Below are positions 25,164 to 33,600 of a stretch of 64,000 bases of DNA, one piece after another. Within the stretch, counting starts at the first letter, position 1; every line of letters begins with the position of its first letter. Source of the stretch: Stieleria maiorica. Its GTDB lineage: Bacteria; Planctomycetota; Planctomycetia; Pirellulales; Pirellulaceae. The position numbers and the translations under genes are program-made. The stretch spans positions 1,647,409-1,711,408 of the forward strand of contig NZ_CP036264.1 of NCBI RefSeq assembly GCF_008035925.1, written 5' to 3'. The notes below the pieces were generated by a model. The model saw nothing but the letters and a program-made list of their open reading frames with translations, did not search any database and was not told where the DNA came from.

Positions 25164-25316
25164 TTGGATTACTCTCCCCGGCACCGCTGGCCTCCCTACA
25201 CATTGGCCGCCGCGCGGTTAATCTGTAAGTTGTTTTCCCCAGTTTTCCTGATCCGAACGTCCGAGCGACGCAGCGCGATCAGCCGCACTCAACGAGACGA
25301 TTCACCGGGATTTGAG

Positions 25317-26099
25317 ATGGCCGACGATGACGGCGATTCAGCGGCATCAACCGACTCTTTATCGGACCGTGCTTCGTTGCGGCGATGGAAGATCATCGCC
25401 AGCGCACTCCTGCTTTTTCATCTGTTGGCCGTCGCATTGCCGCCGCTGGCGTTTCAAACGTTCAGCCTGGATGGCCCCTCGCCACTGGTCGGGACGCTGA
25501 TCCGGCCCTTCGCCGGATACGGCCAATTCTTTCATATGGATCGCGGCTACGCGTTCTTTGCCCCCGACCCGGGACCGAGTCACCTGATCCAGGCGGCGTC
25601 GACCAATGCCGATGGTACGCTGGCCGAGCGGATGTATCCCGACCGCGAGGATCAATGGCCGCGGTTGTTGTACCACCGACATTTTATGCTGGCCGAGTTT
25701 CTGAATGAATCCTATTGGCCGCCCGGGCCGCCCGATGAGATGTTCCAGTCGGATCGCCCGGCCGCCGAGCTTTGGCAACAGCGACGTGGACGCTACGAAT
25801 ACATCCGCCAATCGATGGTCGATCATTTGAAGAGCGTCAACGAAGGCCGTGAAGTGGCGATCCGTCGCATCGAACACGGATTGCCGGGGCTGCAAGAATT
25901 TACGGAACAGCCGATCGCGCTTGATGACCCTCGGCTGTACAACGTGTTGCTCGATCAACCGATTTTCAGCGACGAAATCGCGCCCGCCCCGGTGACCACC
26001 GAAGTCATCCCGGCACCGGAGGTCAGTGACGAAGCCCCGTCGACAGATCCGTCTGGACCGTCCGATCAAGAAACCGACGACGTGGGGCCCCAGTCATGA
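25317..26099 (+). CDS. Membrane protein coupled to the HTTM protein
   Basis: 260 residues. One N-terminal transmembrane helix (IIASALLLFHLLAVALPPLAF) is followed by a large extracytoplasmic part with RGYAFFAPDPGPSHLIQ, then a Pro/Glu-rich tail. The start at 25317 places the helix near the N-terminus. The stop overlaps the next ATG by 4 bp, so it is translationally coupled to the HTTM protein. It recalls a small family that accompanies HTTM proteins in planctomycetes, but no domain name is certain. A role as a partner of the HTTM enzyme is inferred. Confidence 0.75.
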   Translation: MADDDGDSAASTDSLSDRASLRRWKIIASALLLFHLLAVALPPLAFQTFSLDGPSPLVGTLIRPFAGYGQFFHMDRGYAFFAPDPGPSHLIQAASTNADGTLAERMYPDREDQWPRLLYHRHFMLAEFLNESYWPPGPPDEMFQSDRPAAELWQQRRGRYEYIRQSMVDHLKSVNEGREVAIRRIEHGLPGLQEFTEQPIALDDPRLYNVLLDQPIFSDEIAPAPVTTEVIPAPEVSDEAPSTDPSGPSDQETDDVGPQS

Positions 26100-27427
26100 G
26101 CGGCACGTCGGCATCGGCAAGTTCAAGCGGGGAATCTTTCGGCGAAGCACTGTCCCGATGGGCCGAGGCATGGGACCGGTTTTGGTTCACACCCACACGC
26201 CCCCACACGCTGTGCGTGATTCGCATCCTGACCGGAGCGATGTTGCTGTACTGTCACCTCGTGTTGGCCAGCGATCTGCTCGCTTTCGTCGGCCCCGACG
26301 CGTGGATGAGCAACGACATGGCGCGTCAATTACACGACGGGGCATTCGGCGTCAGCGATTGGGCACGCAGCTACCTCTGGTACCTGGAAAGTCCCACGGT
26401 GATTTGGCTGCATCACGGTTTCACCATCGCGGTGACCGCGATGTACATGATCGGACTTGGGACTCGGATCACCATCCCGCTGGCATTGTTCCTGCAGTTG
26501 ATGTACTTGCACCGTTTGACCGGCGCGCTGTTCGGGCTCGACCAGATCGTCACCTACACGACGATGTACCTGGCGCTGACCCCGTGTGGCAGTCGGTATT
26601 CGATCGATGCCTGGATCCGACCACGGCTGATCGGTAAATGCGAATCCTCCGCGTTTTGGCGATTCATGCTTCCCGATGATTCGCCCAGCGTCGCGGCCAA
26701 CGTGGGGACACGCTTGCTGCAATTGCATCTGTGCGTGATCTATCTGTTCGGCGGTTTGTCCAAAGCCCGAGGCGAAACCTGGTGGAACGGAACGGCCGTC
26801 TGGTACGCCGTGTCCAACTATGAATACCAGTCGTTGGACATGACCTGGATGGCTCGCTACCCCGCGATCATCTCCGCGCTTTCCAACGCGACGTTGTTTT
26901 GGGAAGTCTTTTACTGTGCGTTGATCTGGCCGCGGGTGACACGCCCGTTCGTCTTGGCGGTCGCGCTGGGCGTTCACGCGTCGATCGGGGCGTTCCTGGG
27001 CATGATCACGTTCGGGTCGATGATGATCATCGCCAACGGGATCTTCTTGTCGCCGCGGTTGTTCCAAAGCAAAGAGCAACGCCAACTGGACGATGAGGCG
27101 GCGGCGCTGATCGAACACGACGACGCCGATGTCGATGCGGCCGAAGCCGAAGCGGCCGAACAGGAGGAGGCCGAGCGGGAGCTGAACGAGCAGCTGCAAA
27201 ACCCCGATCTGTCGGCCAGCGAACGGGCGCGGCTGAAGGAAAAACGGGACAAGATCCGGGCCGCCGCCGCCCGCGTCAAACGTCGCTATCGGGCGCTCAA
27301 AAAACGCGAAGAAAAATACGAAGCCCGCGTCAAAAAACTGCGTGAGCGGGAAGCGAAGATCAAGACGATCGTGCAAAAACGCCGCGACCGAAAAAGCAAA
27401 GGCGACGGGGATTCGACGATCGAGTGA
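26096..27427 (+). CDS. HTTM-domain membrane protein with charged coiled-coil tail
   Basis: 443 residues. The N-terminal part (about 35-320) is a multi-pass membrane domain of the HTTM type, with RPHTLCVIRILTGAMLLYCH, LVLASDLLAFVGPDAWMS, LFGLDQIVTYTTMYLALTP and WWNGTAVWYAVSN; the same fold is in vitamin-K-dependent gamma-carboxylases, where it catalyses carboxylation of glutamate. Residues about 330-443 form a highly charged region rich in Glu, Lys and Arg that should form a coiled coil (EEAERELNEQLQ, KKREEKYEARVKKLR). The catalytic capacity of this HTTM copy is not evident from sequence. It overlaps the preceding gene (ATGA). Confidence 0.82.
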   Translation: MSGTSASASSSGESFGEALSRWAEAWDRFWFTPTRPHTLCVIRILTGAMLLYCHLVLASDLLAFVGPDAWMSNDMARQLHDGAFGVSDWARSYLWYLESPTVIWLHHGFTIAVTAMYMIGLGTRITIPLALFLQLMYLHRLTGALFGLDQIVTYTTMYLALTPCGSRYSIDAWIRPRLIGKCESSAFWRFMLPDDSPSVAANVGTRLLQLHLCVIYLFGGLSKARGETWWNGTAVWYAVSNYEYQSLDMTWMARYPAIISALSNATLFWEVFYCALIWPRVTRPFVLAVALGVHASIGAFLGMITFGSMMIIANGIFLSPRLFQSKEQRQLDDEAAALIEHDDADVDAAEAEAAEQEEAERELNEQLQNPDLSASERARLKEKRDKIRAAAARVKRRYRALKKREEKYEARVKKLREREAKIKTIVQKRRDRKSKGDGDSTIE

Positions 27428-27738
27428 CGGCGACACCGACGCCGACGCAATCGCGATCCTGCTGATCTCAAATGGACAGCCGCAGTTCGACGCAAGCCGA
27501 CGGGCCCAATCTGCGGCGGACCGATTGGAAGATTCACCACAGAGGACACGGAGGAACACAGAGATCCGCGCCGTGATTCCTCTCTGTGTTCCTCCGTGTC
27601 CTCTGTGGTTAACCTTTTCCCCTGTCGCGAATTTCGTCCGGACTTCACGACCGTTTCGCCGCCCAATCACGACGCTCAATCCCCGCCAATCTGGTAGAAT
27701 AAGACCTCGCTTTTTAAGCCCCGAAACGAGTCGCATTC
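27428..27738. other. Intergenic stretch with a palindromic repeat
   Basis: 311 bp without a gene. Its centre is the perfect inverted repeat at 27537-27608. The remaining sequence shows no coding character. Confidence 0.6.
27537..27608. repeat. Perfect 27-bp inverted repeat
   Basis: The two arms (27537-27563 and 27582-27608) are perfectly complementary, starting CCACAGAGGACACGG, around an 18-bp centre. This 'cacagaggacac' palindrome is a type known to be scattered in many bacterial genomes (from memory). It sits between the HTTM gene and the nucleotidyltransferase-like gene. Confidence 0.85.
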
Positions 27739-28512
27739 ATGGCCGATCCGGCCCCCTCTGACTTCACCGACCCGGCGTTTCTGGCCGCCCGCGAAGCCGC
27801 GATGCGGGCCTCGCCGGCGCCGCCGGACGCCCCGCCGTGGCGGCCGCCGTCCTTTGCCGACGCGCTCCGGGTCAGCGAGAAGATCACGTCCGATTACCGC
27901 GAACTTCATCGGCCCGGTTCCGTCGATGTCAAACCCAGCGAAGTCTGTGCGGCGCTCGAGCAGTCCGGCGTCAAGAACTGGATGCTGATGGGGCTGCACG
28001 GATACGTCGGCTACATGAGCGACCCGCGAGCGACCCAGGACGTCGACGTGCTGGTGCCCTACAGCCAAAAAAAGAAAGCCGTCAAAGCGCTGCAGCAGCG
28101 CTGGCCGACCCTGGTCGTCAGCGAATTGGAGTTCGTGGTCCGATTCAAAGATCCCGGCGATTTGGACGATGCCGGACAACCCAAAGTCGTGATCGACCTG
28201 ATGCTGCCTTGGGGAAAACTGCACGAACAGATTCTCGATCAGCATCTGTTCGACGAACCGAGTTCTGGTCACCGGATCCCAACGTTGGAAGCAGCCTTGG
28301 CGCGCAAGTATGCAGCGATGGTGGCTCCGTATCGTCAGTTCGAACGCAAAACCCAAGACTCAGCTGATTTTCGAAAAATGGTCAAGTATCGCGGTGATGG
28401 TATTGATCGCCACGTGCTCGAACAGCTTGGAAACATGGTCTGGGAAAACGGCGGCCAAGAGATCCTTTCGTTTGTTGATCTGGCATTGGCAGACAAACAG
28501 TTCCCTCTCTAA
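27739..28512 (+). CDS. Nucleotidyltransferase-like protein
   Basis: 257 residues, cytoplasmic. A weak nucleotidyltransferase pattern is visible: [24 protein letters not shown], where G-x(n)-R-x-T-x-D-V-D-V is the usual metal-binding core (about residues 91-112), and VVIDLMLPW as the probable third acidic site. The N-terminal 45 residues are Pro/Ala-rich. The family could be AbiEii-like or DUF6036-like; the assignment is uncertain. It sits 23 bp upstream of the sulfatase gene. No toxin-antitoxin partner is adjacent. Confidence 0.6.
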   Translation: MADPAPSDFTDPAFLAAREAAMRASPAPPDAPPWRPPSFADALRVSEKITSDYRELHRPGSVDVKPSEVCAALEQSGVKNWMLMGLHGYVGYMSDPRATQDVDVLVPYSQKKKAVKALQQRWPTLVVSELEFVVRFKDPGDLDDAGQPKVVIDLMLPWGKLHEQILDQHLFDEPSSGHRIPTLEAALARKYAAMVAPYRQFERKTQDSADFRKMVKYRGDGIDRHVLEQLGNMVWENGGQEILSFVDLALADKQFPL

Positions 28513-28535
28513 CTCCAATTGAATTCGGATTCTCT

Positions 28536-30098
28536 ATGCGTCTCGTTGTCCTCCTCCTGTTCGTCTACTGGCTCGGTTCGGTCGATTTCGCTCGCTGCGA
28601 ATCCCCCACCCGTCCGAACATCTTGCTCGCGATTGCGGACGATTGGTCCTACGGGCACGCCAGCGCCTACGGATGCCCGTGGGTCCAGACCCCCAGTTTT
28701 GATCGCGTCGCCCGTGAAGGCCTGTTGTTCCAAAACGCGTACACGCCCAATGCCAAGTGCGCCCCGTCGCGGGCCATCATCTTGACCGGCCGCTATTCCT
28801 GGCAGCTGGAAGAAGCCGGCAACCACATGTGTTACTTCCCGGCCAAATTTGGTGGCTATGTCGAACGTTTGGCCGCCGATGGCTACTTTGCCGGATTCAC
28901 CGGAAAAGGCTGGGGGCCGGGGATCGCCAATGACGCCGACGGAAACCGACGCGCGATCACCGGAAAGGCCTATTCGAAAAAGAAAGCCAAGCCGCCGACC
29001 TCCAAAATCTCAAACAATGACTACGCCGCAAACTTTGAAGACTTCTTGAACGACGTCCCCGACGGTGCGCCTTGGGTGTTTTGGTACGGGACCACCGAAC
29101 CGCACCGCGCGTACGAATACGGTTCGGGTGTGCGGATGGGCAAGAAGACGTCCGACATTGATGCCGTCCCAGGATACTGGCCCGATAATGAAACCGTCCG
29201 CAACGACATGCTGGACTACGCCGTCGAAGTCGAACATTACGACCACCATCTCGGTCGCATCCTCGATGCGCTCCAAGCCGCCGACCAACTGGACAATACC
29301 TTGATCGTCGCCACCAGTGATCACGGCATGCCGTTCCCCCGCGCCAAGGGCCAAGCGTATGACGAATCGAACCATATCCCGATGGCGATTCGTTGGTCCG
29401 CCGGGATCGAATCACCCGGACGCGTCGTCGATGACTTCGTCGATTTCGCTGGACTGGCACCCACGTTTTTGAAGGCCGCCGGGATCACACAGCTCGGTCC
29501 GATCATGCAACCCACCAGCGGGCGTGACCTGTTTGACGTGTTTCAAGCCGACGGTCCGATTGCCGACCGCGATCATGTGCTGGTCGGAAAGGAACGCCAC
29601 GACATCGGTCGCCCCAACCGCGGCGGTTACCCGATCCGCGGCATCCGCAAAGGCGACCTGTTGTACCTGCACAACTATGCCACCGACCGTTGGCCCGGCG
29701 GCAACCCGGAAACGGGCTACTTGAATTGCGATGGCGGGGCCACGAAAACGGAAGTGCTGCAAATGCGCCGCAGCGGTGCTGCGACCACGTTTTGGAAACT
29801 GTGTTTCGGCAAACGGCCGGCCGAAGAACTTTACAACGTCGCGGACGATCCCGATTGCATCAACAACCTGGCGAATAATTCGGGACTGGCAGACCAACTC
29901 GCCGAACTTCGACAGCAGATGGAAGACGAACTCAAGGCACAAGGCGATCCGCGGATGTTCGGCAACGGGGACATCTTTGACCGCTACGAGTACACGTCGC
30001 CGGCGACCGCAGGTTTCTACGAACGGTACATGTCCGGTGAAAAACTGCCCGCCGGCTGGGTCAATCCGGACGATTTCGAAACCGAACCGCTGGATTAG
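28536..30098 (+). CDS. Exported sulfatase (N-sulfoglucosamine sulfohydrolase-like)
   Basis: 520 residues. It hydrolyses sulfate esters or sulfamates of polysaccharides outside the cytoplasm. A signal peptide ([19 protein letters not shown]) precedes [20 protein letters not shown], the first metal-site segment. The formylglycine motif is CAPSR with Cys75. Further sulfatase segments are [15 protein letters not shown] and [19 protein letters not shown]. It has the layout of heparan N-sulfatase-like proteins, which abound in Pirellulaceae. A formylglycine-generating enzyme is not in this window. No operon partner is clear; the gene follows the nucleotidyltransferase-like gene by 23 bp. Confidence 0.9.
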   Translation: MRLVVLLLFVYWLGSVDFARCESPTRPNILLAIADDWSYGHASAYGCPWVQTPSFDRVAREGLLFQNAYTPNAKCAPSRAIILTGRYSWQLEEAGNHMCYFPAKFGGYVERLAADGYFAGFTGKGWGPGIANDADGNRRAITGKAYSKKKAKPPTSKISNNDYAANFEDFLNDVPDGAPWVFWYGTTEPHRAYEYGSGVRMGKKTSDIDAVPGYWPDNETVRNDMLDYAVEVEHYDHHLGRILDALQAADQLDNTLIVATSDHGMPFPRAKGQAYDESNHIPMAIRWSAGIESPGRVVDDFVDFAGLAPTFLKAAGITQLGPIMQPTSGRDLFDVFQADGPIADRDHVLVGKERHDIGRPNRGGYPIRGIRKGDLLYLHNYATDRWPGGNPETGYLNCDGGATKTEVLQMRRSGAATTFWKLCFGKRPAEELYNVADDPDCINNLANNSGLADQLAELRQQMEDELKAQGDPRMFGNGDIFDRYEYTSPATAGFYERYMSGEKLPAGWVNPDDFETEPLD

Positions 30099-30665
30099 CG
30101 CCGACTAACCCTCCCTGGAAGGGAGGGTCGAGCGAAGCGAGGGGAGGGGCGATTCGTTGTCGCTGAGTGCTATCGAGCCACAGCGAACCCTCCCCGGTCG
30201 CCCGAACGACAAGGACGGTCTGTGCCCACGGATGGCAGCGCGAACCCACGGATGTTATTCAATTGGGGATCCGTGGGTACGCTTTGCCATCCGCGGGTCA
30301 AAGCACTTCCTAACGGGCTGTCGATTTAGTGAGCCGACGGCGCTAGCCGCGGGCCTAGCGGTGCCAGCATCGCGCTTCGAGGCCCGTGGCTAGCGCCATC
30401 GGCTCACTACTGGTTCAGTTGCGATTAAATCAACAGGCCGCTAACCGGACACGGTCCCCGGCGGTCACTGCTGTACGAGCAGGCGGCGCCCCGGCCCAGC
30501 CGCGTAGTCTCCTTAATCCACAAAACCCGAACCGGCGGAGAAAACGCATTGGATCCTCGTTGCCGGATCCTCGTCCGCACGGCGCAAGGGCGTAGAATTC
30601 GGCTGCGGTAAATCGACTTTCTGCCGCGAATCAATTGATTCTGGACCCTCGCACGGGCGTTTTCG
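30099..30665. other. Repeat-rich intergenic stretch
   Basis: 567 bp without a gene. It contains a short hairpin CCCTCCCTGGAAGGGAGGG at about 30109-30127, an inverted pair around 30221-30295 built on CCCACGGATGGCA and TGCCATCCGCGGG-like arms, and the family C repeat at 30331-30406. The remaining 260 bp upstream of the helicase gene show nothing recognisable. Confidence 0.7.
30331..30406 (+). repeat. Dispersed palindromic repeat, family C copy 1
   Basis: About 76 bp, with arms GAGCCGACGGCGCTAGCCGC and GGCTAGCGCCATCGGCTCA. Other copies are at 40482-40558 and 57809-57886. Confidence 0.85.
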
Positions 30666-33600
30666 ATGACTCCTTCTTCGACCGACCCAGCGTCTTCGCT
30701 GGATGTCAGTGATGATGATTTACCCCACACGGCCAGCGCAGCGTCGATCGAATTCGAACTGTCCAGCAGCGTCAATTTTGCCAGCTACCAAAACTCGATC
30801 CCAGTTTTGCGTCGACTTTGCGTGCGCAACCGGTCCCAGGACCCACTGATCGACCTGCGGTTGGAACTGACGTCCGAGCCCGGTTTCCTCAAATCGAAAA
30901 CCTGGGTGATCGACCGCATCGATCCCGATTCAACGATCACGATCGATGACAACGACGTTCACCTGGATGCCGGTTATCTGGACCGGCTGAATGAAGCCCA
31001 GCGCGGTGACGTCCGATTCGTCTTGCGCGATTCCGACGCGATTGTCTGTCAACGCGATGCGGACCTGCGCGTGCTCTCGCGCGACGAGTGGGGCGGTGTG
31101 TCTTCGATGGGAGAACTGCTGTCGGCGTTCGTGATGCCCAACGATCCGGCGGTTTCGGGGTTGTTGAAACAGGCCGGTGAAATTCTGGCCGGAAACGGAT
31201 TCTCGCCTTCGATGGATGGCTACCAAAGTCGCGATCCCAAACGGGCGCACCTGCTGGCCTCGGCGATCTGGTCGGCCGTCGTGGCCAAACAACTGACCTA
31301 CGCCAACCCGCCCAAGAGTTTTGAATCGCGCGGGCAAAAGACGCGCCCGCCCGCGACGATCCTGCGCGACGGTTTGGCAACCTGTTTGGACAGTTCGCTG
31401 TTGTTCGCGTCGGCGCTCGAGGCCGTCGGGCTTCATCCGGTCATCGTGATGAAACACGAGCACTGTTTCGTCGGCGTCTGGCTGGTCGAAACCTGCTTCG
31501 GCCGGTTGATCGAACGCGATTGTTGTGAAGTTCGCAAGGCGGTCGCCGCAGGGGAGTTGATCGTCTTTGAATCCACACTCGTCACCCGTCGACCCGCCGG
31601 ATCGTTTGACGATGCGATTCAGTCCGCGGTGCAACAGATCGCCGAAGCCGAAGAAGACCGCTTCGTTGCCGCGATCGATGTCCAGCGGGCGCGGATGGTG
31701 AAGATCAAACCGCTGCCGTCGGTCGGCGAAGAGCCTGAGGACTCCAGTGAATCCGAAGCCTCCCGGTCGAGGCCACTGCTTTCGCTGCCCCCCTCCGGAC
31801 CGTCGCCGATCGAGGAGTCGGCGGAGCCCAAACCGACGACTCCGGAAGGACGCATCGATCGCTGGCATCGCAAGTTGCTGGACCTGACGCTGCGCAACCG
31901 GTTGTTGAACTTCAAATCGACCAAACAGACGATCCCGTTCCTGTGTCCCGAAGTCTCCAAGCTGGAAGACCGACTGTCCAGCGGCAAACGGTTGAAACTG
32001 GTCTCGTTGCCCGATGCCAACGTCGCCGCCGGACGCGACGTCGCCCATCACCAGAAAACCAAGCTGGAAGATCTGGAAATCGAATATGCCAAAGCCGCAT
32101 TGGAACGCAATGAAGTCTGCGCGACGATCGGCGGCGAGGAATTGGCCAAGCGTTTGGTGACGCTTTACCGCAGTTCACGCAACGACATGGCCGAAGGCGG
32201 CTCGAACACGTTGTATCTGGCCGTCGGTTTCCTGCGCTGGAAGGAACGGCCGAGCGACTCGCGATCCTTTCGTGCCCCCCTGCTGCTCGTCCCCGCCAAA
32301 TTGTTGCGCAAGAACGCCAACTCGGCCTACCGGTTGGCGCATCACGAAGACGACGTGCGGTTCAACGCGACGTTGATCCAGAAACTGAAACGCGATTTCG
32401 ATTGTGACCTGTCACAATTCGAATCCGAATTACCGATGGACAAGAACGGTGTCGATGTCCCTCGCGTCTTGGACATGGTTCGTCGCGAAATCCGTGAGCT
32501 GCCGGGATTTGAAGTGGTCGACGAATCGGCACTGGCATCGTTCTCGTTCGCCAAGTATCTGATGTGGAAGGATCTGGTCGATCGCAGCGACCAATTGGAA
32601 AAGAACCGAGTCGTCCGTCACCTGGTCCGCAATCCCGAAACGGCTTTCCAGAGCGCGGTGGAAATTTCGATTCCCGATCAAACGGAAATGGACCGGCGGT
32701 TTGATCCGATCGATTTGATCCATCCGCTCGATGCCGATTCGTCACAGTTGGCCGCCGTGATGGCCGCCGCCGAAGGCCACGATTTTGTCTTGATCGGACC
32801 GCCCGGGACGGGCAAAAGTCAAACGATCGCCAACATGATCGCCCAGTGTTTGGCGGGTGGAAAAACGGTCCTTTTCGTTGCCGAAAAAACGGCTGCTTTG
32901 GACGTCGTTCAGCGCCGACTCGAGCAAAACGGGTTGGGCGATTTTTGCGTGGAATTGCACAGCAACAAGGCCGAACGAAAGCGTTTTCTACAGCAGCTTG
33001 ATCAGGCGTGGCAAAGCGGCGGGCGGAAAGGCCGCACGCATTGGAAAACGATCAGCGAAGAACTGAAACTGTCACGCGACCAATTGAACGCCTACGTCCG
33101 CTCGCTCCATCGCCAAGCGTCCAACGGCTGGACGGCCTATCAAGCGATCGGAGTTTCGGTGGCCGGCGAATCCGTCGAAACGCCTCGATTGTCATGGCCC
33201 AACCATGACCAACACGACCGACACGCGTATCAATGGATGGAGCGGTTGGCCGATGAAATCGCATTGAACTTCGGCGCCGTCGCCGACATGGATCCGCTCG
33301 ATGCGGTCACCCGAACGCAGTGGTCGATGCAATGGGAACGCGAACTGCTCGACCATTGCGAAAACCTGTGCACCGCCATCGATGCCTTCCGGCCCGAACT
33401 GGCCCGGTTTTGTGACGCGTTGGGGCTGGAGATGACCGGCGACGATGTTGACGCTTCGTCGTCACATTTGCGAAACCTCCACCGGCTTGCCATCGAATTG
33501 GCCGCGACCGCCGACGTCGATTATCAGACCGTCTTTGATGACCAACTGGACGAATTGCCGGGGCACTTGAAGGATCTAGATGACGCGATCGACGCCTTCG

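Noticed and set aside
26330..27736. A 468-residue minus-strand frame across the HTTM gene
   Set aside because: Antisense shadow of the membrane protein and its charged tail; no domain or signal.
27739..28512. AbiEii toxin of a toxin-antitoxin pair
   Set aside because: No AbiEi-type antitoxin gene is adjacent, and the gene is followed closely by a sulfatase.
28536..30098. A sulfatase gene cluster with maturation enzyme
   Set aside because: Only a single sulfatase gene is here; no formylglycine-generating enzyme or anSME motif was found in the window.
30099..30665. A short gene in the gap before the helicase
   Set aside because: The small frames there cross palindromic repeats and have no credible start or family.
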